Made by a program: the position numbers and the translations under genes. Positions 21,808 to 32,505 of a stretch of DNA of 64,000 nt are shown piece after piece (position 1 is the stretch's first letter; each line of letters opens with the position of its first letter). Source of the DNA: Amoebophrya sp. A120. Its lineage: Eukaryota; Sar; Dinophyceae; Syndiniales; Amoebophryaceae. The notes beneath the pieces were generated by a model. The model saw only the letters and a program-made list of their open reading frames with translations, was not told where the DNA came from and did no database searches. The DNA lies in the NCBI GenBank assembly GCA_905178155.1, contig CAJINV010000015.1, positions 1,728,538 to 1,792,537 on the forward strand, given 5' to 3'.

Positions 21808-24669
21808 ATGGAGAACAGCAGCTGCACGGGACCATTTCCATTTTCTCGTAACATGAACCTGCGAGCACGACGGGTGTCTGCAGAGCACGCATTCGCCAGC
21901 AGTAGACATCGGTCCCTACACTTGACACTGTTTTCCCACATTCTCTTCCTTGTAAATCTCAACCCTGTTCTTGTACGTCATCAGCCTTTCCTCGTCGGCG
22001 TCGCGGCGGAGCGTCCGGGATTTCTGGCGCAGACCCCCAAACCGGACCCGGGCAAAGAAAACGACCGTGGCGGCGGCGTCGCCCTGCAGCGGGCCATCAT
22101 CGAATGGGACAATTACCTCTTCGACGCCGCTAGTAGCATGCTGCAGCAACTCTATTCAAAAACGAAGGAAGTGGCGGTGGGGATGATGTTGCCGACGGCG
22201 GAGAAAGATGAGGCCGGAAGTGCCAATGGAATTGCGTCTACTTCTTCATCAATCAAGCGCAAGCACCCGGATGGGAGAAAGAAATGGCAGCCACAAAACA
22301 AGGTGGAAAAACAAGAGACGAACTCGAACAACGAGGATTTGATACCGGCAGGAAACGAATTCCTTGACGAGCAAGAAGGGGATTCTAGTAAAAGTGAAAG
22401 AAGCTCCGCTGTTGAAAAGAAGAAGAAATTTTTGGACGACAAAACACAAGCAGACACGGAACGTGAAAGACGAGGCGCGACAGGTTTGCGCAATGAAGAT
22501 CCCGAAAGACTATCATCGCGGGGAAGTGGCCGCGGCGGGAAAAATGACTTCTTGGGCGACGAGGAGGAAGAGCCTGACGATGGTCCAAAAACGGGTTCAT
22601 CGGCGCTGGAAAAGAACAACGCGGGGCCACGCCTACTTCCGCCGGGCGAACAAAGTCCTGCAAAAACACGACAGCACAAGGAGCAAGACGAACTGACCGA
22701 GGGGACCACGGCAGCTGCTGATGATACCCCTGATGTGCTGGCGCCTGCTCCTGCTCGGGGTGGGGACGACGATCCAGCTGCGCAGTCCGCGTTGCAGGCT
22801 GCGCAGTCGGCGCTGCAGGACGACGAGGTGCAGCAAGGAGCGAACGGTCCTCGTGAAGATCATGTGGTGAAAGAAAAGGAATTCGAAAAATCTACCTTGC
22901 AGAACAAGAAGGAAGACAGCACCGACATTAATCCACAACAAGCCGCACCACCACCCGAAGGTGCACCAGCAGGTGAAGGACCGGGACCAGGAGAAAAGGC
23001 GGGAAAATCGTCTATGGAAGAGGCAGGTGCGGATCGGCTGTTGTCCTCCGGCGGTAACGGAGGTCGTGATTTGAATCATCATCATCTTCAGGGGCGGGCA
23101 GCAATTACGGAAGTGAAAACCAAAGGAAACGACCACGTCCCCCCAGGACCAGAGCAGGACCGCGACGCGAGGAGCAACATGGAAGTGATGAACAAGAATA
23201 CAACGACAAGTTCTGAAGATGTTTTCCTCATTTCCTCAAGTACCACTTCCACTACAACAACGACGACTCCCGGTCCTTCGATCACTACCACAGTTCCCGT
23301 CCCTGAAGACACTCTACCTGACGCCCCTTCTATCCCCGTGCCCACGACCACGCCGTCTGTTGACAATGGGAACAGTGTCCTCGCGGCGAGCGCGACCTCG
23401 ACGGCGGTAGTGGTGTCTACAACAGCATCTACCTCTACGCCCAACCCCACCACGACGGACTCAACAACCACAACACCGGGAACATCGCCTAATGTCGACA
23501 CTGCCACGGACAGTTCGACGATACCTCCGGGCATCGATTTGAAAGGCAAGACACTTGGTCTTGCTGAGAAACAAGACAATGTCGAACAAGGTGGGCGGGA
23601 GCAGGACGAACGATCAGGCGGCGAAAGCGAGCGCGAGGAGAAATGGACGAAGGAACGACAACGAGGACATCGAGCGGCAACGGGCATTGTGGACGAGGAT
23701 GCACTTGACCGAGCAAGGCTACAAGAATCTCCGGCGGGGGCGGCGCCAACATTCGGCACGGAAGATGCAACGAGCGACGCGGGTGCGGGTGCTGCACAGG
23801 AATTCTTGCAACATACGAAAACGCCGAGCGACGTCGTTGCTCCACCCACTTCCACGGCGTCGTCCGTAGGGGGAACGGGAAAGACAGATGTGAAGTCCCC
23901 AGAACAGAAGCCGGTCCTGAAGGAAAAAGATGGTGAAACGAAAGATGAAAAAGGTTCTTCGGTAATGGAAAAAAGAAAAGCAGGAATTGGGCTGGCTCGG
24001 TCTGCTGCAACTTATGCGGCACTTTCTCCAATGCTGTCACCGCCACCGCCTTCTCCTATAGCTCGTGCCGTCCTACACGCCGAACTATATCATGAGCATC
24101 CAAGAACGCCGGTTTCTGCTCCAGCTTCAGCACTGGCCGGCTCTACAAGAATGGGAGGGATTACAGGAACAGCGGCCGCTTTGGGCAGCTATGCCGTTGC
24201 CCGTGCTCGTGGACGACCTCGTGAATCTGGTGAACATCTCCCTGCTGCTGCTGCTGCTGCTGCAGGGGGCCGTGGTGGTCGTGATGGTGGTGGTGGTGGA
24301 GACAGGATCGCCCTTCTTTCAGAGGACGCCGACGAAGAGGGGAAGCCCTGGTGGGAGAAGTTGTGGACGAATTTGTTGGCGTTGGGGAAGTCGACCAGGA
24401 TAGTGCTCGATACACTTTGGGAAGATTATTTTCTTCCGAAGTGGAAAAGAGACAATTTGCGGCACTGGCTACTGAAAGGTGGAAACCTCGAATGGAGTTT
24501 GTTTGAGGACCTTGCCAAACAAGTCTTAAAAGATGTTTTAGACGAGTTTGAGAAGATGATGAACAAGGACAAAGCGAAAGAACAAGTGGAAATACCGCAG
24601 AACGTGAAGGAAATGTGGGAGGAAATGATCATCGAGAAATATCGCAAAATTAAAATATTTGTACGCTAA
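21808..24669 (+). CDS. Large low-complexity secreted-type protein, paralogue 2
   Basis: Single 953-codon frame. Hydrophobic residues about 38-66 form a likely signal or anchor. The shared block starts at about residue 66 (VAAERPGFLAQTPKPDPGK) and similarity to the 15144 gene continues through Lys-His-Pro-Asp-Gly-Arg-Lys, FLDEQE and GGRGGKNDFLG motifs and the Thr-rich part. The C-terminal third differs: Ala-rich and Gly-rich runs (seven CTG units at 24242-24262, read as Ala) and a basic, Trp-containing helical tail (WWEKLWTNLL, WEDYFLPKWK). It lacks the multi-segment membrane region of paralogue 1. No introner. Function unknown. Confidence 0.78.
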   Translation: MENSSCTGPFPFSRNMNLRARRVSAEHAFASSRHRSLHLTLFSHILFLVNLNPVLVRHQPFLVGVAAERPGFLAQTPKPDPGKENDRGGGVALQRAIIEWDNYLFDAASSMLQQLYSKTKEVAVGMMLPTAEKDEAGSANGIASTSSSIKRKHPDGRKKWQPQNKVEKQETNSNNEDLIPAGNEFLDEQEGDSSKSERSSAVEKKKKFLDDKTQADTERERRGATGLRNEDPERLSSRGSGRGGKNDFLGDEEEEPDDGPKTGSSALEKNNAGPRLLPPGEQSPAKTRQHKEQDELTEGTTAAADDTPDVLAPAPARGGDDDPAAQSALQAAQSALQDDEVQQGANGPREDHVVKEKEFEKSTLQNKKEDSTDINPQQAAPPPEGAPAGEGPGPGEKAGKSSMEEAGADRLLSSGGNGGRDLNHHHLQGRAAITEVKTKGNDHVPPGPEQDRDARSNMEVMNKNTTTSSEDVFLISSSTTSTTTTTTPGPSITTTVPVPEDTLPDAPSIPVPTTTPSVDNGNSVLAASATSTAVVVSTTASTSTPNPTTTDSTTTTPGTSPNVDTATDSSTIPPGIDLKGKTLGLAEKQDNVEQGGREQDERSGGESEREEKWTKERQRGHRAATGIVDEDALDRARLQESPAGAAPTFGTEDATSDAGAGAAQEFLQHTKTPSDVVAPPTSTASSVGGTGKTDVKSPEQKPVLKEKDGETKDEKGSSVMEKRKAGIGLARSAATYAALSPMLSPPPPSPIARAVLHAELYHEHPRTPVSAPASALAGSTRMGGITGTAAALGSYAVARARGRPRESGEHLPAAAAAAAGGRGGRDGGGGGDRIALLSEDADEEGKPWWEKLWTNLLALGKSTRIVLDTLWEDYFLPKWKRDNLRHWLLKGGNLEWSLFEDLAKQVLKDVLDEFEKMMNKDKAKEQVEIPQNVKEMWEEMIIEKYRKIKIFVR

Positions 24670-26118
24670 TGCAGATCAATGTCTTGGGGTCTGGGAACTA
24701 CTAGCAGATATCATATTTGCCATGCTGGTGTGTGATGAAGATCAAATTTACAATTGGTGTACTGTACTACTTGATGTTCTGACTGACAAGATGGACTTCC
24801 CCATAAATTTGCCGTAATTTTCACATGACTACAGACCCTGCAATATCACAAGAGCAGACTGCTGTGTGATGGAGTGTGTCTGTGTGCATCCTTGATTTGC
24901 CACGAAGCTGCAGGACTGAAAAGCTACCCAGATTGTCCTTGACATATTTCAACTGCATACCACGACGTTCAAACTGTTGCTGGTGATGCTGTTCCCCCTG
25001 TGCGACCACGTGGACAAGACGGTGCCGCAATAACTGAAGGCATGTCACGAGTAACACTCTCCGAGAAGACCGTAGTAGCGGTGATTTACGCCACAGAGGC
25101 AGAGATGCGTCACATCGTAGATCTCATGAACAACGCTAATGCACGGCACGACCCGGAAGTCGAAGTAGCAAGAGCACTGCTACGCTTTGATGATGTCGAT
25201 GTGGTAGAGCCTCTTCCTTGATTGATGACGAAGACCCCGACGCAGGTGAAGGAAGAAGTTGATTGAATTTACGTGTTTCGTCGAGAGCAAAAAAGAAAAA
25301 ACGGGTCGAAGGGGAACGAATGAAGGGAAAGGGGAGGCCGAAAGCCGTGAGCGACGTGCCGCTCCCGTGTAGGGAAAGAAAATGTGGAAGAGCATGAATG
25401 ATCTTTAGAGACATATCAAATACTTGTGCGCCAAGTAATGTAAGTATAGTATCAGCGACATTCATCAATGTCTAAGGATCCTCAGCAAACTACAAGCAAC
25501 TAGCAGATATATCTATGCCATTGGCATTCATTCTGTTTGGGAATAATCAAGCGGCAATCCGTCTTCTGGCCGGCACGATACACACTCACATCGCATCCAC
25601 AAGTGTGCACTGCATGCTCTAATATGCTATCTTTTTCTGAGTCTTTATTTCGTGTTCTGGATCATCCATGTTCGAAGTATTCTAGCTCTATTTTTAGAGC
25701 TGCAACAGAAGAGCATGAAGGGAAAGTTTCCTTGTAAGCGAAAATCGAATTCGCATTCGGTACGAGCTTTTTTCGTGTCAGTGATAGAAGACGATGCGGC
25801 CCCACTGAATGTAAAAAGAGTCAGTAAGTTCGTCGTTGAGAGTGTGAGCAAGAAAAAAAGGAATCCCCGCCCATCGACATCAAATCGCGTAGGTTATTTT
25901 GTAAAACTTCGCAGGTTCTTGTTTTTTCCTTAGTCTTCCCCGTCCGCTCTCGAATTCATTTTGATTCTACCCCAACTTGTTGATTTGGATTTCGTTATCA
26001 CCCACAAACCAGAAATCGTCTCTTTCCTACAGAAAGTCAACTCTGTCGTGGTCGAAAAGACGGAATACTTACACCGAATCCAGATAAAGGCAGGAAAAAC
26101 ACGAAGAAGTTCAACAAG
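24670..26118. other. Intergenic region before the protease gene
   Basis: No supported gene, RNA or introner seen. Open frames here are short and without recognisable motifs. Confidence 0.5.
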
Positions 26119-29100
26119 ATGGTCTCCCGCACGCGCCGAGCAACGGCTCGCACTGTAGCGGCTGCCGTGGCTGTCGCATCGGCATCGGTGCATGCCAGTA
26201 ACCCGATGACATTGTTGAATGCCGGGGGAAAAAACGTCGCTGTTCCCGTCTCCTTCCCAACAACAAACCTCGTCGACTCCCAGTGGAACGAGTTCAAAAA
26301 GAAATTCAACAAACACTACGAGTCACCCCAAGAGGAAGAAAAGCGGAAGCAGATCTTCGTCGAGAACTTGAAACGGTTGGAAGAGTTGAACGAAAAGGAC
26401 AACAACTGGATTCCGTTCATATCCTGCGCAAAAGTATCGTACTCGTACGTAGTAATCGCAGTCATGCATATACAAATCTCCATACCGAGGTAAAACAGCA
26501 TGACAAATTTTATTTGTCATGCTGACCTCCGAATTGGTAATGCGATATCTACTAGTACGATACTTTTGCAGTGCATAGTCCAGTCATCTCACCCCCTTCG
26601 CGGACCAAACGAAGGACGAGTTCATGAAGCGGAATTCGTTGATTCTGACCAAGGCAGAGAAGAGCAAGATGCTGAAGGGGGTGCAGGTACTTATTTACAG
26701 TGGTGATTGCTGTGTAGACAGATGACCTAGGACTAGTAACTTATCAGTCTTCACGTGCAGGATGCGATACGGATCGCTTTTTATCCACACTCTGCTCAAC
26801 GTCCTCATCTACTTTGCATAAGTAGACAAATTGATGCAGAAAATTCATACTCAAAAAAGAAAAACTACACCGTTTTTCCAGATCGCCCCCGCGCTGCCCG
26901 CTCCCTTCAAACTGTCTCTCCCGGACCACTATTCCTGGTTGTATGACAATGCACAACTCCCCCTCCCCCTCATTTGTCATGGAAAATACCAAATCCAGCC
27001 CTTTCCCTGAAGCACTGCTTGCATGACAGATTCCGCAAGCTGAAACAGCACTAGAATCGTTCGCAAATTTGTCATGCAAAAGCTGCATTTATGCCAGCAC
27101 TTGTGTTGCTGTTTATGCCCTTCAAATGAGGGGGAGGGGGAGTAGTTGTGCACTCTCATAGGTTGGACCACGGTTACACTACCCCCGTGAAGAATCAAGG
27201 TCAGTGCGGGTCCTGTTGGGCTTTCGCGACGGCGGGAAACGTGGAAGGTGCCGCTTTGGTCGAGTTGAAAGAACTGTTTTCGCTTACGGGATGGCAAAAG
27301 TATCGTATTTTACGCAGTAATTGCATGAAAAATTTACCAACATGTTGACAAATTTACAACGACGCATGAAAAATTGAATTTGTGGTGCGGGTTTGGATCA
27401 GAAAGGAATTTTGTGATGCATGACTGCGATTAGGATTACTACGAAACGCGTACCATACGATACATTTTTGCAATGCATATTGGTTTCCGAGCAGCAGCTG
27501 GTCGATTGCGACAAGTCGGACAATATCAAATGCAAATATGTCTGGGTCTGGAAGATTCTAAATTTGTGATGCTGTCTACGGAGTCTAAAAAAACTTGCAT
27601 TGCATGACCAGCAAGAGGACTCCCGCTTGTGCTTCGCGGAGAGGGCATTTCTCATGCGGTAGAGGTAGCACAGAGCCCTCTAAAATAAACCTGTAATGCT
27701 TTTGCATGCATCACAGACGTCATGGGTAACGTAGAATATGCATGACAAACCAGGCAACCTTCCAGACCCAGACACATTTGCAGTTGATAGACAACGGCTG
27801 CGACGGCGGGTTGCCGGAACTCGCGGACAAGTGGCTGATCGCCAAGGACGTGGTATGCATTGCAAGAATGTCTGCGTCTGGATTTGTGATGCGAGATCTG
27901 AAGGGCAAGAAAATCTGTAGTGCATGAATACGATAAGCGATAAGCAACTTTTTTTGTCGTAAACGATGCCAGTTTGTCATGCGCCTTTTCTTGCTGATGG
28001 ATCCTCAACAAGAGGCCCGCCTCGCATAATTTCTGATGCTGTCACGCCATACATGGAGCCACTATGTAATTCAAGTATCAGCAGTACAAATTTCCGGACC
28101 CAGACACATTTGCAATGCATATGTGGGCTTGGAATACGAGAACGAGTATCCCTACCACGGTATTGTGGAGAAGTGCCACCTATCCTGTGCAAAAGTATCG
28201 TACTCGTAGTAATTGCAGTCATGCATTGCAAATCTTTTTCTTAGGGTAAATCTGCATTGCAAATTTTATTGCTCATGCTGAGGAAATTTGTAATGCATTT
28301 ATATACGAGTGCGATGCTTTTGCGGTTCATACCACCAAAACCCCAAGAAGGAACGGATCTTCGTCAACAACTTTCTCAAAATCAGTACTAATGTCCGGTT
28401 TCTTTGTTTGTCATGCTGAGACAGGTCACGTAAGTGTGAGTATTGTAAACAACGATGTGTTCAATGCCAAGCCACTTGGGAAGATGCAGCCGAAGGAGAA
28501 GAGCAAGAGAAGTGTAGGTTGTCGTGCGTCAGCTCCTACTATTAACGATGAAAAAGAAAAAATACTTTATTTCAACCTAAGCCAAACAAACTCATCTACC
28601 TCAGGTGACGTCGAGGACGAGATCGCCGCTGCGTTGGTGAAATACGGCCCGTTGTCGATCGGAATCAATGCGAATTTGATGCAGATGTACATGTATCAAA
28701 TGCAAAAATGTCTGGGTCTGGAAGGATGCGAACTTGTGATGCATACTTGGATCATACAAAAATCTCTCCTGCCTAGACAGCAAAGGGAGCTACTTCCCCT
28801 GTCGCCGAAAGAAGGCGTTTGTCATGCGGATTAAGCATTGGGAAGCCGTCTCAAAACCTGTGATGCTAGGCCTTGCATGGCACCCCTTCTGTGTCAAGCA
28901 GACACAGCATCACAAACCTCAGCAATCTTTCAGACCCAGACATTCACACTTTTGCAATGCATAGCATGGGCGGTGTCGCCGACCCGGACCCCGAAGCCTG
29001 CGACCCGGAGCAATTGAACCACGGGGTGGTGATGGTGGCTTTCGGTCAGGAGGACGCGCACCAAATCGTGAAGCACCCCCGGGTATCAAATGTAAATCTA

Positions 29101-29865
29101 AATATGTCTGGGACTGGACGAAGAATGCAGATTTTTGTCATGCTGTTTGTGCATGATACAGAAGGTCTTGCACGGAAGTCCTAGCATCACAGGTTTCGAG
29201 AAGGTTCCGCAATGCCTAACCCGCATGAGAAATCCCCCATTTTGGTGACACGAAATGGGCATCCTTTGCTGCCTATGCATGACAGATTTGTGTGTGTTAT
29301 GAAATGCGCATCACAAGTTCGAAATCGAAACCTTCCCTGTGCTGTACCACGGTCTTGTTTCCAGACAAAACACCAGACATTTTTACGGTTGATAGCGGGA
29401 AGTCAAGAAGCTGTTGCAGTACCACCTGGCTCTGCAATCTGCCGGTGTCCTGACGCACGGAGTGACGGCGGAGTCGGTCTCGCAGATGGTGGCGAAAGAA
29501 TCCGATGGGTCGGTGAAGAAGTGGTGGAAGATCCGGAATTCTTGGGGACCGGAATGGGGCGAGGATGTATTTCTTCTCGAATTTTCATTGTTGATATGCA
29601 GTGATAGATGTGCAAAAATTATTCCCACCGTACCGAATACGACCTACTTTCTCATCCTAAATCCACATCACAGGGCCACTACCGCATCATCCGAGGAAAA
29701 GGCGCCTGCGGATTGAACACAATGGTCACTACGGCCACGGAAATCAAGAAGCATGGGAATGCGGAGAAGAACAGCATCCCCCTGTTGCCACCGAGAATCC
29801 CCGGGGTGGTGACCGTTTCGGAGGAAGATGCCGTGCTGCCCGAATCCAAGGAGTTCTACGTGTAA
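26119..29865 (+). CDS. Cathepsin L-like cysteine protease (C1A), 12 exons
   Basis: Exons: 26119-26419, 26583-26686, 26882-26941, 27166-27284, 27485-27523, 27795-27853, 28127-28180, 28337-28384, 28605-28693, 28969-29083, 29400-29566, 29674-29865; 1347 nt, 448 aa. Ala/Val-rich signal peptide ([13 protein letters not shown]), I29 propeptide ([13 protein letters not shown] ... FADQTKDEF), then the papain-fold domain: [14 protein letters not shown] with Cys172, [25 protein letters not shown] with His309 and [12 protein letters not shown] with Asn376. It hydrolyses peptide bonds in a lysosome-like compartment or outside the cell. The His-to-Asn spacing (67) is about 50 more than in papain. Three GT-AG introns (after 26686, 28384, 29566) and eight introners. 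The last exon's 3' end is copied downstream. Confidence 0.93.
26420..26577. mobile_element. Introner family B
   Basis: 158 bp; TATCCTGCGCAAAAGTATCG and inverse ending AGTGCATA; flanks GTTCA (26415-26419) and GTCCA (26578-26582). Removal joins the propeptide helix to HLTPFADQT. Confidence 0.86.
26942..27160. mobile_element. Introner family J
   Basis: 219 bp; TATGACAATGCACAACTCCC and inverse ending CACTCTCATA; perfect repeats GGTTG at 26937-26941 and 27161-27165; removal gives [15 protein letters not shown] just before the active site. Confidence 0.89.
27285..27479. mobile_element. Introner family B (diverged)
   Basis: 195 bp; left end TACGGGATGGCAAAAGTATC, right inverse ending AATGCATA; flanks TCGCT/TTGGT have decayed (3 of 5). 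Keeping the left copy restores the family motif [10 protein letters not shown]. Confidence 0.8.
27524..27789. mobile_element. Introner family A
   Basis: 266 bp; TATCAAATGCAAATATGTCT and inverse ending AGTTGATA; perfect repeats GACAA at 27519-27523 and 27790-27794; removal restores NGCDGGL. Confidence 0.9.
27854..28121. mobile_element. Introner A/B chimera
   Basis: 268 bp; A-type core (TGTCTGCGTCTGG ... CCGGACCCAGACA) with B-type outer ends TATGCATTGC and GCAATGCATA; flanks CGTGG (27849-27853) and TGTGG (28122-28126). Removal restores [13 protein letters not shown]. Confidence 0.85.
28181..28331. mobile_element. Introner family B
   Basis: 151 bp; TATCCTGTGCAAAAGTATCG and inverse ending GGTTCATA; perfect repeats CCACC at 28176-28180 and 28332-28336. 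Confidence 0.88.
28694..28963. mobile_element. Introner A with B-type right end
   Basis: 270 bp; left TATCAAATGCAAAAATGTCT, right end CAGACCCAGACATTC then TTTTGCAATGCATA; flanks ACATG (28689-28693) and GCATG (28964-28968). Confidence 0.85.
29084..29394. mobile_element. Introner family A
   Basis: 311 bp; left TATCAAATGTAAATCTAAAT, right inverse ending GGTTGATA, both arms with short insertions; flanks CCGGG (29079-29083) and GCGGG (29395-29399). Confidence 0.82.
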
Positions 29866-29879
29866 ACAAAACGTGATGA

Positions 29880-30131
29880 TATAACCCGCTCAGGTGTTAC
29901 AATCTCAAACGTTACAATAGAATATGGAAATCTGTGATGCAAGAGTGCATGATCTAGCCAACTCTCATGGGATTGCGCATGACAAGTTCCGGAGCCCCAA
30001 ACCCCACAACAATCCGGCGAAATTTGTATTGCAGAAAGTGGAACACTCTGCGAGGTTGTCATGCTCAACTTGCAAGACAAATCTCAGACTCTATTGTAAC
30101 GTTTGAGATTGTAACATCTGAGCGGGTTATA
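29880..30131. mobile_element. E-like introner in the protease 3' flank
   Basis: 252 bp; about 40-bp near-perfect inverted ends starting TATAACCCGCTCAGGTGTTA; perfect repeats GATGA at 29875-29879 and 30132-30136. It sits after the stop codon. The copy at 32553 onwards lacks it and serves as an empty site. Confidence 0.88.
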
Positions 30132-30257
30132 GATGAAGATGATGATTTTTTACGGAGTGGAAGGTTTTATAGATTTCTATCGAAGAGCAAGAGGGGGCCT
30201 ACGAAGTTTTTCAAATGCACTTGCGGATGTATTAATTTCTTCTAGAAAGAGCAGGAA

Positions 30258-31155
30258 CCTCCTGTGAAGGCCGTCGCCTGAGGAGATCTCCCGGTCGTAA
30301 CGTGGGGAGAAGCAGGCCGCATGCTTATCAGGGCAAGCGGTTAGTGGATCTGGTTGAAAGAGTGGCCCCAGTGAATGAGGGCCGCCGCCTCTCATGATGT
30401 CACCTAGTAGACCATATATAAGCGCTGGCCTTGTTGTTCTACGGAGAGCTAGCAGCAAGCAACTCCGTGGCCCATGCGCTTGCGTTGCTGCGCAGGTTCG
30501 CAACAAAAAGGCACGCCGCCGCTGTGCTGTTCGTTGCCTGCCACTCGGGTGCCGCGGCTGCGCCTCGCGCGTCCGCAGGACGCGACCGGGCAGCAAGCCG
30601 AGTGGCACCGCCGACGAGCGCAGCTGCGCTACCGTCAGGGGAGCGCAGCCACCCAGATGGCTGGCCACCCCACCCTCCCGGATGCCGCCCCTTATCCGAG
30701 CTCGGCCAAGCCCATACCGAGAATTATAGCGCCGACCGTTGATAGTGCGCGGCCACCCGGTTGGTCGGTACTATGAAGAGCGCGCCACGACAGGCGAGCC
30801 CTGTGGCACCACTGAAACGGCCACACAGCAACACACTGGCGGCGCACAACCGCCCACGAGTTGAGCGCCCCCAGACATGCAGATGCTTGCTGTGGCTACG
30901 CAGTGCAATTCCAAATCGGACGAAAATCTACGGCAGTCGTGGGGAGGTGTTGGTGTTCGCGAGGCACTACGTCCGACGCGCCTCCGAGCCGTGAGGGCAC
31001 TCGGAAGGGTAGGAGAGAGGGACCGAGAGTGCACCTGCTCCGGGTGCGGGAGATCCTGGCGAGACAGATCCCACAATGCACTGAGGCCCATCCGTCCCCT
31101 TGTACGTGCGATGTTTGTGCACAGTGGTCGGCATCGCCTGTGGCTTCGAAAATAA
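30258..31155. mobile_element. 898-bp GC-rich insertion with 15-bp target duplication
   Basis: The 15-bp TAGAAAGAGCAGGAA stands at 30243-30257 and again at 31156-31170; the two other copies of this 3' flank run straight through. The insert is GC-rich, ends in GAAAATAA, and has no inverted ends or convincing coding frame. The long direct repeat suggests retroposition of an RNA by target-primed reverse transcription (inference). A CCATATATAAG stretch at about 30412 could be a TATA box. Confidence 0.72.
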
Positions 31156-31222
31156 TAGAAAGAGCAGGAAGGGCTAGGGCAAGAAGTGCGTCATGTGAAG
31201 AAAAAAAGAACCCTTGTAAAAT

Positions 31223-31723
31223 GCCACCAGAGTCCAAGGAATTCTACGTGTAAACAAAAGAACGTGACGATTATCCTGAGTAAAAACGTACCCACACCAG
31301 AGTCAGGATGGGGAATCTGCTAGACAAATCAGCCAGCTTTGGTTGTTTGGCATGACAAGTTTGCCCGCGTAGTGTAGTGCTGTTGGAGCTAGTTTAGCAG
31401 CATTACAGATCTAGCCTCTCGCGCTGATTGGAGCATGACAAATTTCAAAACCGCATTAGAAAATGCTTCTCATGGGGCTCCGCATGAGAAACATTTTAAG
31501 CATGCAGAGTTGCATGACAACTATGGCGTGGGTACTTACGTTTTTACTCAGGATAACGATGATGATGATGATTTTTTACGGAGTGGAAGGTTTTTAGATT
31601 TCATCAATCGAAAAGGTCTACTACGAAGTTTTTCAAATGCACTTGCGGATGTATTTCTTCTAGAAAGAGGAGGAAGAGCAAAAGGGGCGTCATGTGAAGA
31701 AAAAAAGAACCGTTGTAAAATGT
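31223..31723 (+). repeat. Protease 3'-end repeat, copy 2
   Basis: Begins CCACCAGAGTCCAAGGAATT, again spelling ESKEFYV and a stop, and ends AGAACCGTTGTAAAATG. It contains a family F introner but not the 898-bp insert. Confidence 0.8.
31272..31555. mobile_element. Introner family F in a non-coding copy
   Basis: 284 bp; TATCCTGAGTAAAAACGTAC and inverse; perfect repeats ACGAT at 31267-31271 and 31556-31560. Outside any recognised coding exon, within a few bases of the position hit by the E-like element in copy 1. Confidence 0.88.
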
Positions 31724-32505
31724 ATGACCGGGCAGCAATGGTCTTGCGAGCTTGTGAGTCAAGGCCAAGGATGGTCGGTCTGTATTTTATGCATCGAGTG
31801 CAAGCTCTTCCTCAACGGTAACCAGAACCGAAGTCAGATCAGTGCAGCGGTGACGCAGGTTTTGCGTCATTTTTCTGTTGCTGAAGATTCTTCGAGTTCT
31901 CAGGGAGTCGCGCCCCTGCCGATGGTAGCCTATTTGATTCTGCATCTGTTTACCAGGGAGGCTCGTGTTGTGTTAACCTGGGGATGCGGGGGATTGATGC
32001 TATTTTGCCCTACGTGGCTTTGATTTCCCAGGGGTCAGGAGACGTGATGTCGTTCTGGCTGGGTACGTGGTTTTATTCAGACATCTGGAGAAGTAGAAAC
32101 GATCTCTACTTCGTACGGATGCGTATTCGATCTATTTGATTGGGTGATCCAATCATAGTGATTCGGGTGTTCCGATCACTGACTCTGGCTGTTTTGCTTC
32201 TTGCACTTGTTCGGCTCTGTGGCACTGGCGGTAACCAATCCGTTAAACCTAAGAGAGGACCGGCGTGGGACGCAAAGCACTGGGGGCGTTTGGTGGATGT
32301 TAAATTTTGATGGTTCTCAGTGCTAGGAGCCGAACTTGCGGCCAAGATGTCAAAACAACTGTGGTCAGTGATCGGAAATCTTCTCCTTTTATTTTCCGGC
32401 TGGGTATGCCGTTTTCAATACCATTCCTGATTTTTCCTTTCCGTGACTTTGTTTTCGCTTCAGGCCTTGAGGGTGAGAGCGCTAGGTTTCTGAGCAGACT
32501 TCGAT
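31724..32505. other. Unique segment between copies 2 and 3
   Basis: No supported gene. A 109-codon frame running through 31694-32023 overlaps copy 2 and has no recognisable motif beyond a few Cys pairs. Confidence 0.4.

Larger units (their letters stand above)
29826..31222 (+). repeat. Protease 3'-end repeat, copy 1
   Basis: The last codons (LPESKEFYV, stop) and 3' flank of the protease gene, up to AGAACCCTTGTAAAATG at 31206-31222. This copy carries a family E-like introner (29880-30131) and an 898-bp insertion (30258-31155). Copy 2 follows directly. Confidence 0.8.
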
